Below are positions 27,356 to 35,716 of a stretch of 64,000 nt of DNA, piece by piece. Position numbers and translations under genes: made by a program. This DNA is from Streptomyces lichenis (GTDB lineage Bacteria; Actinomycetota; Actinomycetes; Streptomycetales; Streptomycetaceae): positions 62,001 to 126,000 of the forward strand of contig NZ_JALPTH010000006.1 in the NCBI RefSeq assembly GCF_023218175.1. The letters run 5' to 3'. The notes under the pieces are model-generated. The model searched no databases, was not told where the DNA came from, and was given only the letters and a program-made list of their open reading frames with translations. How positions within the stretch are numbered: position 1 is the first letter of the stretch; each line of letters opens with the position of its first letter.

Positions 27356-28713
27356 GCGGCGGCCAGCGAGGAGCGCGCGGTCGCGGCCACCGGGGCGGGC
27401 AGCCCGGAGACGACCAGATCGGTGCGGTACGTGGAGGCCAGCACGCTGCTCAGTACGGCGATGCCCAGGGCGCTGCCCAGCTCTCGGGAGAGGTCGTTGA
27501 CGGCGGAGCCCACGTTCTGCAGCCGGGCCGGGAGGGTGTCGGTGATGGCGGCGGTGGCCGGGGTCATCGCCAGCCCCATCCCCACGCCGAGCGGCAGCAG
27601 CCCGGCCGGCAGGTGCCCGTAGGCGCTGTCCGCGTCGAGCAGGGCGAGGACCGCCAGGCCCGCGGCGACCGCCAGCAGCCCGAGGACCCAGGGGCCGCGG
27701 GCGCCGTAGCGGGCGGTCAGCACGGGGGAGAGGCGGGTGCTGGGGATCATCACCGCGGCCATCGGCAGCACGCTCACCGCCGCCACCAGGGCGCTGTCGC
27801 CGCGCACCAGCTGGAGGTACTGCATCAGCACGAAGGTGAAGCCGAAGAAGCCGAAGAACTCCAGGGCCACCGAGAGCGCCCCGGCGGAGAGGTGCGGGTG
27901 CCGGAACAGCCGCGGGTCGAGCAGCGGGTCCGCCCGGCGCAGCTCCCAGACGACGAAGCCGGCCAGCACGACCAGGCCGATCCCGATGCCGGCCAGGGTG
28001 CGCGGGGCGCCCCAGCCGTGGTCGGGGGCCTCGATGACGGAGTAGACGAGGGCACCGAGACCGGCCACCGTGAGGGCCGCCCCGACCAGGTCGATCCGGC
28101 GCCGGCCCGGTTCGGCCGACTCCGGCACCACGGCGAGGGTGCCGGCCAGCGCGATACCGGCCAGCACCACGTTGAGCCAGAACACCGACCGCCAGGACCA
28201 GGCCTCCAGCGCCGCCCCGGCGGCCAGCAGCCCGATCACCGCGCCGGCGCCCGCGACGGCCGCCCAGACGCTCACCGCCCGCGCCCGCTGCTCCCGGGGG
28301 AAGGTGCTGGTGATGGTCGACAGGGTGGCCGGCATGACGAACGCGGCGGCCAGCCCCATGACCGCGCGCAGGGCGATCAGCGCCCCGGGGTGGGTGGTGA
28401 AGGTCGCCGCCAGCGAGGCCGCGGCGAACAGGGTGAGCCCGCCCAGCAGGGCTCGGCGGCGGCCGAACCGGTCGCCCAGCGTCCCGGCGAACAGCAGCAG
28501 CGAGGCGAAGACCAGGCTGTAGGCGGCGATGATCCAGGACAGGTCCGTCTGGCCGGCGTGGGTCTCCCGCGCGATGTCCGGCAGCGCCACGTTCAGCGAG
28601 GCCATGGCCGCGACGACGGTGGCGAGCGCCAGGCAGGTCACCGACAGCACCGCGCCGTGCCGCACCGGCCGTTCCGTACGCGCCCCACCCGGGGCGGCGG
28701 CAGCAGGATCCAT
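27163..28713 (-). CDS. MFS transporter, DHA2 (14-TM drug:H+ antiporter) family
   Basis: A 516-residue efflux pump. Fourteen hydrophobic segments fit the DHA2/QacA class. Family motifs are seen in ASLNVALPDIARE (motif D1), LFAGTLGDRFGRRRALLGGL (motif A) and VMGLAAAFVMPATLSTI (motif C-like region). It likely exports lipophilic compounds or a secondary metabolite using proton-motive force. The ATG at 28713 follows GGGAGCC. No regulator adjoins it directly. Its 3' end overlaps the convergent rhomboid-like gene by 193 bp. A second, separately regulated DHA2 pump is at 32.6 kb; the two are paralogues. Confidence 0.92.
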   Translation of the reverse strand: MDPAAAAPGGARTERPVRHGAVLSVTCLALATVVAAMASLNVALPDIARETHAGQTDLSWIIAAYSLVFASLLLFAGTLGDRFGRRRALLGGLTLFAAASLAATFTTHPGALIALRAVMGLAAAFVMPATLSTITSTFPREQRARAVSVWAAVAGAGAVIGLLAAGAALEAWSWRSVFWLNVVLAGIALAGTLAVVPESAEPGRRRIDLVGAALTVAGLGALVYSVIEAPDHGWGAPRTLAGIGIGLVVLAGFVVWELRRADPLLDPRLFRHPHLSAGALSVALEFFGFFGFTFVLMQYLQLVRGDSALVAAVSVLPMAAVMIPSTRLSPVLTARYGARGPWVLGLLAVAAGLAVLALLDADSAYGHLPAGLLPLGVGMGLAMTPATAAITDTLPARLQNVGSAVNDLSRELGSALGIAVLSSVLASTYRTDLVVSGLPAPVAATARSSLAAAYALGDPALIARARDAFVSGMRLALLTGAAAAVLAALAVAFLLRHRAGKAGRAEGTGPGRPLSR

Positions 28714-28904
28714 GAGGGCTCCCGGGGTCGAGTGCGGCCCTTCTCCCCACTGTCACCCCAGGGGAGGGGCGGCGCTCGCCGCGCAGGCGGTCCGAAGGCG
28801 CCTCGCCACCGTGCGGGAAGTCCTTGATCGCTCAGAGCGAACACCGCCCGGGGAGGATCCGGGAACATCCCGGGCCCGCCATGCATTGATCCCGTACATA
28901 TGAA

Positions 28905-28923
28905 TTGAGCTTGCTGGGCTCAA
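28905..28923 (+). promoter_or_regulatory. HAIR element (HspR operator) in front of lon
   Basis: TTGAGC-N7-GCTCAA (28905-28910 and 28918-28923) matches the HspR-associated inverted repeat CTTGAGT-N7-ACTCAAG in spacing and in most positions. It lies 23 bases before the lon start. HspR repression of lon is known in Streptomyces lividans. Confidence 0.85.
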
Positions 28924-28945
28924 CTTGACTGCCGAAGGGGAGATC

Positions 28946-31390
28946 ATGGCCAACGAGTCCTGGGCGGACGCCACCGCCGTCACCCTGCCCGTGCTGCCGC
29001 TCGACGACGAGGTCGTGCTGCCCGGGATGGTGGTGCCGCTGGACCTGACCGATCCCGATGTACGAGCCGCCGTGGAGGCCGCGCAGGCCGCCGCCCGCAC
29101 CGACGGGCCGGCCGGAGGCAAGCCGCGGGTGCTGATGGTGCCGCGGATCGAGGGTTCCTACGCCGCCACCGGCGTGCTCGGCACCGTCGAACAGGTGGGC
29201 CGGCTCTCCGACGGCGACCCCGGGGCGCTCGTCCGCGGCCGCGACCGGGTGCGGATCGGCGCCGGGACCACCGGGCCGGGCGCCGCGCTGTGGGTGGAGG
29301 GCACCCGGATCGAGGAGACCGTGTCCGAGGTACCGGGCGCGGTGGCCGAGCTGGTCAAGGAGTACAAGGCCCTGGCCACCAGCTGGCTGCGCAAGCGCGG
29401 TGCCTGGCAGGTGGTGGACCGCGTCCAGCAGATCGACGGGGTCTCCGCGCTCGCCGACAACTCCGGCTACTCCCCGTTCCTCACCGTCGAGCAGAAGATC
29501 GCCCTGCTGGAGACCGAGGACCCGGTCGCCCGGCTGCGGCTCGCCACCGAGCAGCTGCGCGAGCACCTGGCCGAGCAGGACGTGGCCGAGTCCATCGCCA
29601 AGGACGTCCAGGAGGGCGTCGACAAGCAGCAGCGCGAGTTCCTGCTGCGCCGCCAGCTCGACGCCGTACGCAAGGAGCTGCGCGAGCTCGACGGCGAGGG
29701 CGGCGAGGGCGAGGAGAGCGACGACTACCGGGCCCGCGTCGAGGCCGCCGACCTGCCGGAGAAGGTCCGCGAGGCCGCGCTCAAGGAGGTCGAGAAGCTG
29801 GAGCGGTCCAGCGACCAGTCCCCGGAGGGCTCCTGGATCCGCACCTGGCTGGACACCGTCCTGGAGCTGCCGTGGAACGAGCGCTCCGAGGACCGCTACG
29901 ACATCCGCGGCGCCCGCGCCGTACTGGACGCCGAGCACGCCGGTCTGGACGACGTGAAGGAGCGGATCACCGAGTACCTGGCCGTCCGCAAGCGGCGGGC
30001 CGACCGGGGCCTCGGGGTGGTCGGCGGACGGCGCGGCGGCGCGGTCCTCGCGCTGGTCGGCCCGCCCGGGGTCGGCAAGACCTCCCTCGGGCAGTCGGTG
30101 GCGCACGCCATGGGCCGCGAGTTCGTCCGGGTCGCGCTCGGCGGCGTACGGGACGAGGCGGAGATCCGCGGCCACCGGCGCACCTACGTCGGCGCGCTGC
30201 CCGGCCGGATCGTGCGGGCCGTCAAGGAGGCCGGCTCGATGAACCCGGTGGTGCTGCTGGACGAGATCGACAAGGTCGGCTCCGACTTCCGCGGCGACCC
30301 GGCGGCCGCCCTGCTCGAAGTGCTCGACCCGGCCCAGAACCACACCTTCCGCGACCACTACCTGGAGGTTGAACTCGACCTCAGCGACGTGGTGTTCCTG
30401 GCCACCGCCAACGTCCTGGAGGCCATCCCCGAGGCGCTGCTCGACCGGATGGAGCTGGTCCGGCTGGACGGCTACACCGAGGACGAGAAGGTGGTCATCG
30501 CCCGCGACCACCTGCTGCCGCGCCAGCTGGAGCGGGCCGGACTGGCCGACGGCGAGGTGGTCCTGGACGAGGGCGCGCTGCGCAAGCTGGCCGGGGAGTA
30601 CACCCGCGAGGCCGGCGTACGGAACCTGGAGCGCTCCCTCGCCCGGCTGTTGCGCAAGATCGCCGCGCAGAGCGAACTGGGCGAGCGGGAGCTGCCGTTC
30701 ACCGTCACCGACGGCGACCTGCGCGGACTGGTGGGGCGCCCCCACCACGTACCGGAGTCCGCCCAGGACCCGGCCGAGCGCCGCACCGCCGTGCCCGGGG
30801 TGGCCACCGGCCTCGCGGTCACCGGCGCCGGCGGCGACGTCCTCTTCGTGGAGGCCTCGCTGGCCGACCCGGAGACCGGGGCGGCGGGGCTGACCCTCAC
30901 CGGCCAGCTCGGCGAGGTGATGAAGGAGTCCGCGCAGATCGCGCTGAGCTTCCTCCGCTCGCACGGCGCCGAACTGGAACTCCCGGTCACCGGGCTGAAG
31001 GACCGGGGCGTGCACATCCACTTCCCGGCCGGGGCGGTGCCCAAGGACGGCCCCAGCGCGGGCGTCACCATGACCACCGCGCTCGCCTCGCTGCTGTCCG
31101 GGCGGCTGGTGCGCACCGATGTGGCGATGACCGGGGAGGTGTCCCTGACCGGGCGGGTGCTGCCGATCGGCGGGGTGAAGCAGAAGCTGCTCGCCGCGCA
31201 CCGCGCGGGGATCACCACCGTGGTGATCCCCAAGCGGAACGAGGCCGACCTGGACGACGTCCCGGCCGAGATCCTGGACAGGCTGGAGGTCCACCCGGTC
31301 ACCGACGTCCGCCAGGTGCTGGAGCTGGCCCTCGCCCCGGCGACGGCCGGAGCCGGGAACGCGTCGCCGGAGGTGCCGGTGGCCGCCTGA
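28946..31390 (+). CDS. lon: ATP-dependent protease Lon (endopeptidase La)
   Basis: An 814-residue Lon protease degrading misfolded and regulatory proteins in the cytoplasm. Order: N-terminal LON substrate-binding domain (about 10-215), a helical region, the AAA+ module with GPPGVGKT (about 372-380) and VVLLDEIDK, and the protease domain with the catalytic Ser704 in PKDGPSAGV and the Lys747 of [14 protein letters not shown]. The ATG at 28946 follows AAGGGGAG; a TTG 21 bases upstream is in frame but lies on the HAIR element. Heat-shock control by HspR is expected from that element. A hairpin terminator follows the gene. Confidence 0.95.
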   Translation: MANESWADATAVTLPVLPLDDEVVLPGMVVPLDLTDPDVRAAVEAAQAAARTDGPAGGKPRVLMVPRIEGSYAATGVLGTVEQVGRLSDGDPGALVRGRDRVRIGAGTTGPGAALWVEGTRIEETVSEVPGAVAELVKEYKALATSWLRKRGAWQVVDRVQQIDGVSALADNSGYSPFLTVEQKIALLETEDPVARLRLATEQLREHLAEQDVAESIAKDVQEGVDKQQREFLLRRQLDAVRKELRELDGEGGEGEESDDYRARVEAADLPEKVREAALKEVEKLERSSDQSPEGSWIRTWLDTVLELPWNERSEDRYDIRGARAVLDAEHAGLDDVKERITEYLAVRKRRADRGLGVVGGRRGGAVLALVGPPGVGKTSLGQSVAHAMGREFVRVALGGVRDEAEIRGHRRTYVGALPGRIVRAVKEAGSMNPVVLLDEIDKVGSDFRGDPAAALLEVLDPAQNHTFRDHYLEVELDLSDVVFLATANVLEAIPEALLDRMELVRLDGYTEDEKVVIARDHLLPRQLERAGLADGEVVLDEGALRKLAGEYTREAGVRNLERSLARLLRKIAAQSELGERELPFTVTDGDLRGLVGRPHHVPESAQDPAERRTAVPGVATGLAVTGAGGDVLFVEASLADPETGAAGLTLTGQLGEVMKESAQIALSFLRSHGAELELPVTGLKDRGVHIHFPAGAVPKDGPSAGVTMTTALASLLSGRLVRTDVAMTGEVSLTGRVLPIGGVKQKLLAAHRAGITTVVIPKRNEADLDDVPAEILDRLEVHPVTDVRQVLELALAPATAGAGNASPEVPVAA

Positions 31391-31410
31391 CCTGCAAGGT
31401 AAACCGGTGA

Positions 31411-31450
31411 CCCCGCCGTACCCCGTCCGAGTGGCGCGGGTACGGCGGGG
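31411..31450. terminator. Hairpin terminator after lon
   Basis: A 13-bp stem, CCCCGCCGTACCC at 31411-31423 with its complement at 31438-31450, lies 20 bases after the lon stop and before the convergent Lrp-type gene. Confidence 0.8.
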
Positions 31451-31478
31451 CCTTCCCGCGTCCCCGCCCGGTGCCGGC

Positions 31479-32504
31479 TCAGCGGTAGGGCCCGGCGCCC
31501 TTGAGGGTGCGGTGGATCGGGGTGGTGACGGTGTGCCGCAGCCCGGGCAGCGCCGCCACCGACTCGGTGACATAGCGGTAGAACACCTGCACGCTGGCCA
31601 CGTCCACGGCGGCGTACAGATTGGCCGCCCCGGTGACCGCCGCGGCGAAGGAGATCTCCGGGTGGCCGGCCAGGGCCGCGCCCGCGGCGGCCAGTTGGGC
31701 CGGATCGACCTCCAGCCAGAGCGCGGCCCGGAACGAGCGGTGCAGCACGTCCGGGTGGTAGTCGATGTCGAAGTACAGGACGCCCTCGGCCACCAGCTCG
31801 GCCATCCGGCGGCGCACGGTCGACGGCGACCAGCCGGTGGCCCGGGCGAGTTCACCGGTCGGGGCCCGGCCGTCCCGGGCCAGCAGGTCCAGCATCAGCC
31901 GGTCGCCCTGGTCCAGCCGCACGGCATCGGCCGGACCGGCGTCCCCGCCCGGCTGCCGATGGGGCGCCGGGGCCAGCGCGGCCGCCTGCTCGGGCCGGAG
32001 CGGACCGGTCTTGGTGATCGTGCTGAGGTTCTGGCCGAAGAAGATGTGCAGCAGGCAGTGCGCGGTCACATCCACCACCCGCGGGGTGTGCGGCAGCCGC
32101 TGGAGCAGCAGGGCGTCGCCCCGGCCGGAGTCCGGGGTGCGCACCGAGCAGCTGATCTCGGTGCCGCCCGCCATCAGGTTCACCCAGGTGGTGTCGGTAC
32201 GGCGGGCCAGCGCCCGGCCGATGGAGTCGGCCGCGTCCGGGGTGCAGCGCACCCGGACGAACCAGGGCGTCTCACCGAGCCGGAGCGGATCGGTCAGCCC
32301 GAGCAGCCGCAGCGTCCCGGCGGAGCGCAGCCGGGTCAGCTGCCGGGCCACCGTCTGGTCGGAGACGCCCAGCACCTGCCCCAGCTCCCGGAAGGAGGCC
32401 CGTCCGTTGAGCTGGAGCGCCTGGGCCAGCGCCCGGTCCGCTTCGGCCAGATCGGGCCGAGGGGTCTCCTCGATGTCGAGATACGTCGCCATGGGGTCCA
32501 TCAT
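31479..32504 (-). CDS. Lrp/AsnC family regulator with two tandem modules
   Basis: A 341-residue regulator containing two Lrp/AsnC units in tandem. The first helix-turn-helix is in SFRELGQVLGVSDQTVARQLTRL (about residues 35-60) with an effector (RAM) domain to about 165; the second is in GELARATGWSPSTVRRRMAELV (about 215-240), again with an effector domain ending the protein. Standard Lrp proteins are 150-165 residues, so this is a fused dimer. It is divergent from the MFS pump at 32627 and probably controls it. In-frame starts at 32504, 32501 and 32492 are all possible; none has a strong ribosome-binding site. Confidence 0.85.
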   Translation of the reverse strand: MMDPMATYLDIEETPRPDLAEADRALAQALQLNGRASFRELGQVLGVSDQTVARQLTRLRSAGTLRLLGLTDPLRLGETPWFVRVRCTPDAADSIGRALARRTDTTWVNLMAGGTEISCSVRTPDSGRGDALLLQRLPHTPRVVDVTAHCLLHIFFGQNLSTITKTGPLRPEQAAALAPAPHRQPGGDAGPADAVRLDQGDRLMLDLLARDGRAPTGELARATGWSPSTVRRRMAELVAEGVLYFDIDYHPDVLHRSFRAALWLEVDPAQLAAAGAALAGHPEISFAAAVTGAANLYAAVDVASVQVFYRYVTESVAALPGLRHTVTTPIHRTLKGAGPYR

Positions 32505-32626
32505 TGTCGATTTCGCGCACCGCCCGCCCCTTGACTGCGGGGCGGCCGTGCTCTCCGCCCAGACTCGCGGACGGGGCCGGAACCGCCGCCGGCCCCGCTC
32601 GCACCGATCGAACGGAGACCCTCGAC

Positions 32627-34225
32627 ATGCGCAAGTGGTGGCCCCTGGTGGCCGTCTGCCTGGGCGCCTTCATCCTGCTGGTGGACGTCACCATCGTGAA
32701 CGTGGCCCTCCCGGCCGTCTCCGCCGAACTGGACGCCTCGTTCTCCGCCCTCCAGTGGGTGATCGACGGATACGCGCTGGCGCTCGCCGCCCTGCTGCTG
32801 GCCTCCGGCTCGCTGGCCGACCGCTTCGGCCACCGCCGGCTCTACCTCTACGGGCTCGGCGTCTTCGCCGTCGCCTCGCTGGCCTGCGGACTGGCGCCCA
32901 GCGTGGAGCTGCTGGTCGCCGCCCGGGTGGTGCAGGGCGCCGGCGGTGCCGCCATGTTCGCCACCTCCGCCGCCCTGCTGGTCGGCTCCTACCAGGGCCG
33001 TGACCGGGGCACCGCGTTCGGTGTGTGGGGCGCCGCCAACGGGGCCGCTGCCGCCGCCGGGCCGCTGCTCGGCGGGCTGCTCACCGAGCGCTTCGGCTGG
33101 CCGTCGATCTTCCTGGTCAACCTGCCGATCGCGGCCGCCGCCATCGTGCTGACCCTGCGCGTCATCCCGGCCGCGCCGGTCCCGGCCGGGCCCACCGCCC
33201 GCCCCCGGGTGGACGTGGCCGGTGCGGCCACCTTCACCGTGGCCGCGGGCTCCCTCACCTACGCCCTGATCCGCGGCGGCGACGCCGGCTGGACCTCCGC
33301 GGAGGTGCTGGCCGCCTTCACGGCCGCCGCCGTCGCCCTGGCCGCCTTCACCGCCGTCGAGCTGCGGGCGGAGCGGCGCGGCCGGGCCCCGATGCTCGAC
33401 CTGGCGCTGCTGCGGCGGCCGTCCTTCGCCGGGCTGATGGGCGGCGCGCTGCTGCTCCAAGGCGGGGCGTTCGGCTGCCTGGTGCTGGTCTCCATCTGGC
33501 TCCAGTCCGTCCTCGGACTCGGCCCCATCGCCGCCGGTCTGGCCCTCACTCCGCTGGCCGCGGCCTCGTTCCTGGTGGCCGCCCTGGCCGGGCGGCACTC
33601 CCAGCGGCTGGCCCCCCGGCTGCCGATCGGCGGCGGGCTGCTCGCGGTGGCCGCCGGGATGCTGCTGCTCCGGGCCGGGATGGACGCCGGCGCCGGGCGC
33701 GACTCCCTGGTGGCCGGGCTGGTGGTGACCGGGATCGGCGTGGGCCTGGCCACCCCCGTACTGGTCTCGGCGGCCACCGCCACCGTGGAGCCGCGCCGGG
33801 CCGGGATGGCGGGCGGCGCCGTCAACACCTTCCGCCAGCTCGGCATGACCCTGGCCATCGCGGTCATGGGCGCCGTCTTCACCGGCCGCGCCGACCGGGT
33901 GCTGTCCGGTGCCGGGAGCGTGCCCGACCCGAAGGAGGCCGCCGCGGCGCTGGCGGGCGGCCAGGCCCAGCACCTGGTGGCCGCCGTCCCGGGCAGCGCC
34001 CAGCCGGCCGCCCGTGAGCTGGTCCACCGGGCCTTCGCCTCCGGCCTGGACCAGGTCTTCCTGCTCTCGGCCGCCGCGGCGGCGCTCGGCGGCCTGCTGG
34101 TCCTCGCCCTGGTCCGGCCGTCCGCTCCCGCCGACCGGCAGCCGTCGCCCCGGGACGAGGCCCGCCCCTCGGTCCCGCCCCAGGAGGCCCCGGCCCGCGA
34201 CAAGGCCGCCGCCCTCCGCTCGTAG
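32627..34225 (+). CDS. MFS transporter, DHA2 family
   Basis: A 532-residue, 14-segment efflux pump. Motifs: VDVTIVNVALPAV (motif D1), ASGSLADRFGHRRLYLYGL (motif A), AARVVQGAGGAAMFATSAAL (motif C-like). The hydrophilic N-terminus is only four residues, and the C-terminus is a charged proline-rich tail. The ATG at 32627 follows ACGGAGACC. It is divergent from the tandem Lrp-type regulator, with 122 bases between the two, an arrangement typical of metabolite-induced export. It is likely to export an amino-acid-like compound or drug, though the sequence gives no substrate. Confidence 0.92.
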   Translation: MRKWWPLVAVCLGAFILLVDVTIVNVALPAVSAELDASFSALQWVIDGYALALAALLLASGSLADRFGHRRLYLYGLGVFAVASLACGLAPSVELLVAARVVQGAGGAAMFATSAALLVGSYQGRDRGTAFGVWGAANGAAAAAGPLLGGLLTERFGWPSIFLVNLPIAAAAIVLTLRVIPAAPVPAGPTARPRVDVAGAATFTVAAGSLTYALIRGGDAGWTSAEVLAAFTAAAVALAAFTAVELRAERRGRAPMLDLALLRRPSFAGLMGGALLLQGGAFGCLVLVSIWLQSVLGLGPIAAGLALTPLAAASFLVAALAGRHSQRLAPRLPIGGGLLAVAAGMLLLRAGMDAGAGRDSLVAGLVVTGIGVGLATPVLVSAATATVEPRRAGMAGGAVNTFRQLGMTLAIAVMGAVFTGRADRVLSGAGSVPDPKEAAAALAGGQAQHLVAAVPGSAQPAARELVHRAFASGLDQVFLLSAAAAALGGLLVLALVRPSAPADRQPSPRDEARPSVPPQEAPARDKAAALRS

Positions 34226-34227
34226 CC

Positions 34228-35568
34228 CTAGGCCTCCAACCACCCCCGCACCGACGCCCGCGCCCCCGCCTGGAACCGGGTGCGGGCGTCCAGGGCCTCC
34301 AGCAGACGGCTGATCCGGCGGCGGGCGGTGTGCACATGGACGCCCAGCCGGCGGGCGATCGCCTCGTCCTTCAGCCCCGCCGCCAGCAGGGCCAGCAGCT
34401 CCCGCTCCGGGCCGGTCAGCGCACCGTCGCCCGGGGCCGGGTCCGGTGGCGCGGCCCGCTCCCAGGCCGTGTCGAACAGCCCGAGCAGCGCCGCCCGGAG
34501 CGGACCGTCCCGTACCAGCAGCGCCCCGGCCGCTGGGTCCTCCGGCTGGGCCGGGGGCAGCAGGGCGGTACGGCGGTCCACGATCAGCAGCCGCACCGGC
34601 ACCTCGGCCGCCATCCGCACCCCCGGGCCGAACAGCGCGAACGAGGCCCCGCGGCCGTCGTCCGGCCGGGGCCTGCGGCCACCGGACACACCGGCCGCCG
34701 AGCTGCTGACCGGCCGGGATCCGGGGCCATCGGGCGTACCGGCCCCCGGGCCGGAGCCCCCCGAAACGGCCGGAGCGCCGTCGGACGGCGAACCGGTGGC
34801 CGACCGGGGCCTGGAGCCACCGGGCACACCGGCCCCCGAGCCGTCGGGCACACCGGCCACCCCCGAGCCGCTGCCCGGCCGGGACCCGAAGCCGTCGTCC
34901 GGCCGGGGCCTGCGGCCACCGGACACACCGTCCGCCCCCGAGCCGCTGCCCGGCCGGGGCCCGGAGCCGTCGGGCGACAAACCGTCGGCCGGCCGGGGTC
35001 CGGGGCCACCGGGCACACCGGCCCCCGAGCCGTCGGGCGATGAACCGCCGGCTGGCCGGGGCCCGGCCAGCACTGCCCGTACCTCCACCCCCGGCCCCAC
35101 CTCCGGCAGGTCCCGCAGGGCGTACGGGACGCGGTCCAGCAGTGCGACCTCCCGCCGCGCCCCCGCCAGCAGCCGGGCCGTCCACGCGGCGACCGCCGCC
35201 CGGCCGCTCACCGTCTCCACCTCCCCGCCCGTCCCCGCGTCCGGGGGTGGTTCGAGCCGCTCGGCCGCCAGCCGCAGCCGCTCCAACTCGGCGGACCGCA
35301 GATGCAGTTCGGCCTGGCGGCGGTGGATCAGCGAGCGGATGGCGGCCGGTTGGGCGGGCCGGGGCAGGCCGTCGGTGCCCTCCCCGTCCGGAGGGCTGGC
35401 GAAGCCGTGCCGTACGAGCCGGTCCAGCGCCGCGTCCAGCCGCCGCCGCGGCAGCCCCAGCCGCCGCGCCAACTCCTCGGCCCCGTCCGCCCGATGGCGC
35501 AGCAGTGCCGCGTAGGCGCGTTCCTCGGTCCGGCCCAGGCCGAGAGTGGTCAGTTCTCCCTGGATCAT
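34228..35568 (-). CDS. LuxR-type regulator with N-terminal TrmB-like HTH and internal repeat tract
   Basis: A 446-residue regulator. The N-terminus (about 1-70) is a TrmB/GntR-like winged helix (LGLGRTEERAYAALLRHRADG, then RRLGLPRRRLDAALDRLVRHG); the middle fits the phospholipase-D-like sensor part; the C-terminus is a LuxR helix-turn-helix (LTGPERELLALLAAGLKDEA, then GVHVHTARRRISRL). Residues about 168-300 are an unusual Pro/Gly/Ser/Asp-rich repeat tract inserted in the middle of that sensor region. The ATG at 35568 gives MIQGELTTLGLG, a normal family start. It is divergent from a secreted M4 protease, a pairing common in Streptomyces, and probably controls it. Confidence 0.83.
   Translation of the reverse strand: MIQGELTTLGLGRTEERAYAALLRHRADGAEELARRLGLPRRRLDAALDRLVRHGFASPPDGEGTDGLPRPAQPAAIRSLIHRRQAELHLRSAELERLRLAAERLEPPPDAGTGGEVETVSGRAAVAAWTARLLAGARREVALLDRVPYALRDLPEVGPGVEVRAVLAGPRPAGGSSPDGSGAGVPGGPGPRPADGLSPDGSGPRPGSGSGADGVSGGRRPRPDDGFGSRPGSGSGVAGVPDGSGAGVPGGSRPRSATGSPSDGAPAVSGGSGPGAGTPDGPGSRPVSSSAAGVSGGRRPRPDDGRGASFALFGPGVRMAAEVPVRLLIVDRRTALLPPAQPEDPAAGALLVRDGPLRAALLGLFDTAWERAAPPDPAPGDGALTGPERELLALLAAGLKDEAIARRLGVHVHTARRRISRLLEALDARTRFQAGARASVRGWLEA
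34657..35070 (-). repeat. Degenerate GC-rich tandem repeats inside the LuxR regulator gene
   Basis: Blocks built on a theme of (G)CCGGCCGGGGCC plus CGGGCACACCGGCCCC recur about seven or eight times. One segment of about 35 bases starting near 34657 recurs almost exactly near 34887. The repeats stay in frame, encoding variants of GPRPxxG and PDGSGxGxPGG. Confidence 0.7.
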
Positions 35569-35597
35569 GACCGGGATTCTCACGGCGCCCTCACAGC

Positions 35598-35609
35598 CAC
35601 ACAAGTGTG
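35598..35609. promoter_or_regulatory. Palindrome CACAC-AA-GTGTG in divergent regulator-protease spacer
   Basis: A 12-bp symmetric site lies 30 bases before the LuxR-type gene and 108 bases before the M4 protease gene. It is a candidate operator for the regulator; no promoter elements could be tied to it. Confidence 0.35.
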
Positions 35610-35716
35610 CGTGTCCACTTCTCACCCCTCACGCACCGTTGCCGCCCGTGCACCGCGCGGCTTGCATGGCCATGACCACCTGAACGGCTGACCAGCACGT
35701 GGGAGGGGTACGAACT

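Noticed and set aside
34280..35515. An antisense open frame of 411 residues over the LuxR-type regulator
   Set aside because: Ser/Arg/Pro-rich, without motifs; the minus-strand frame has recognisable HTH domains.
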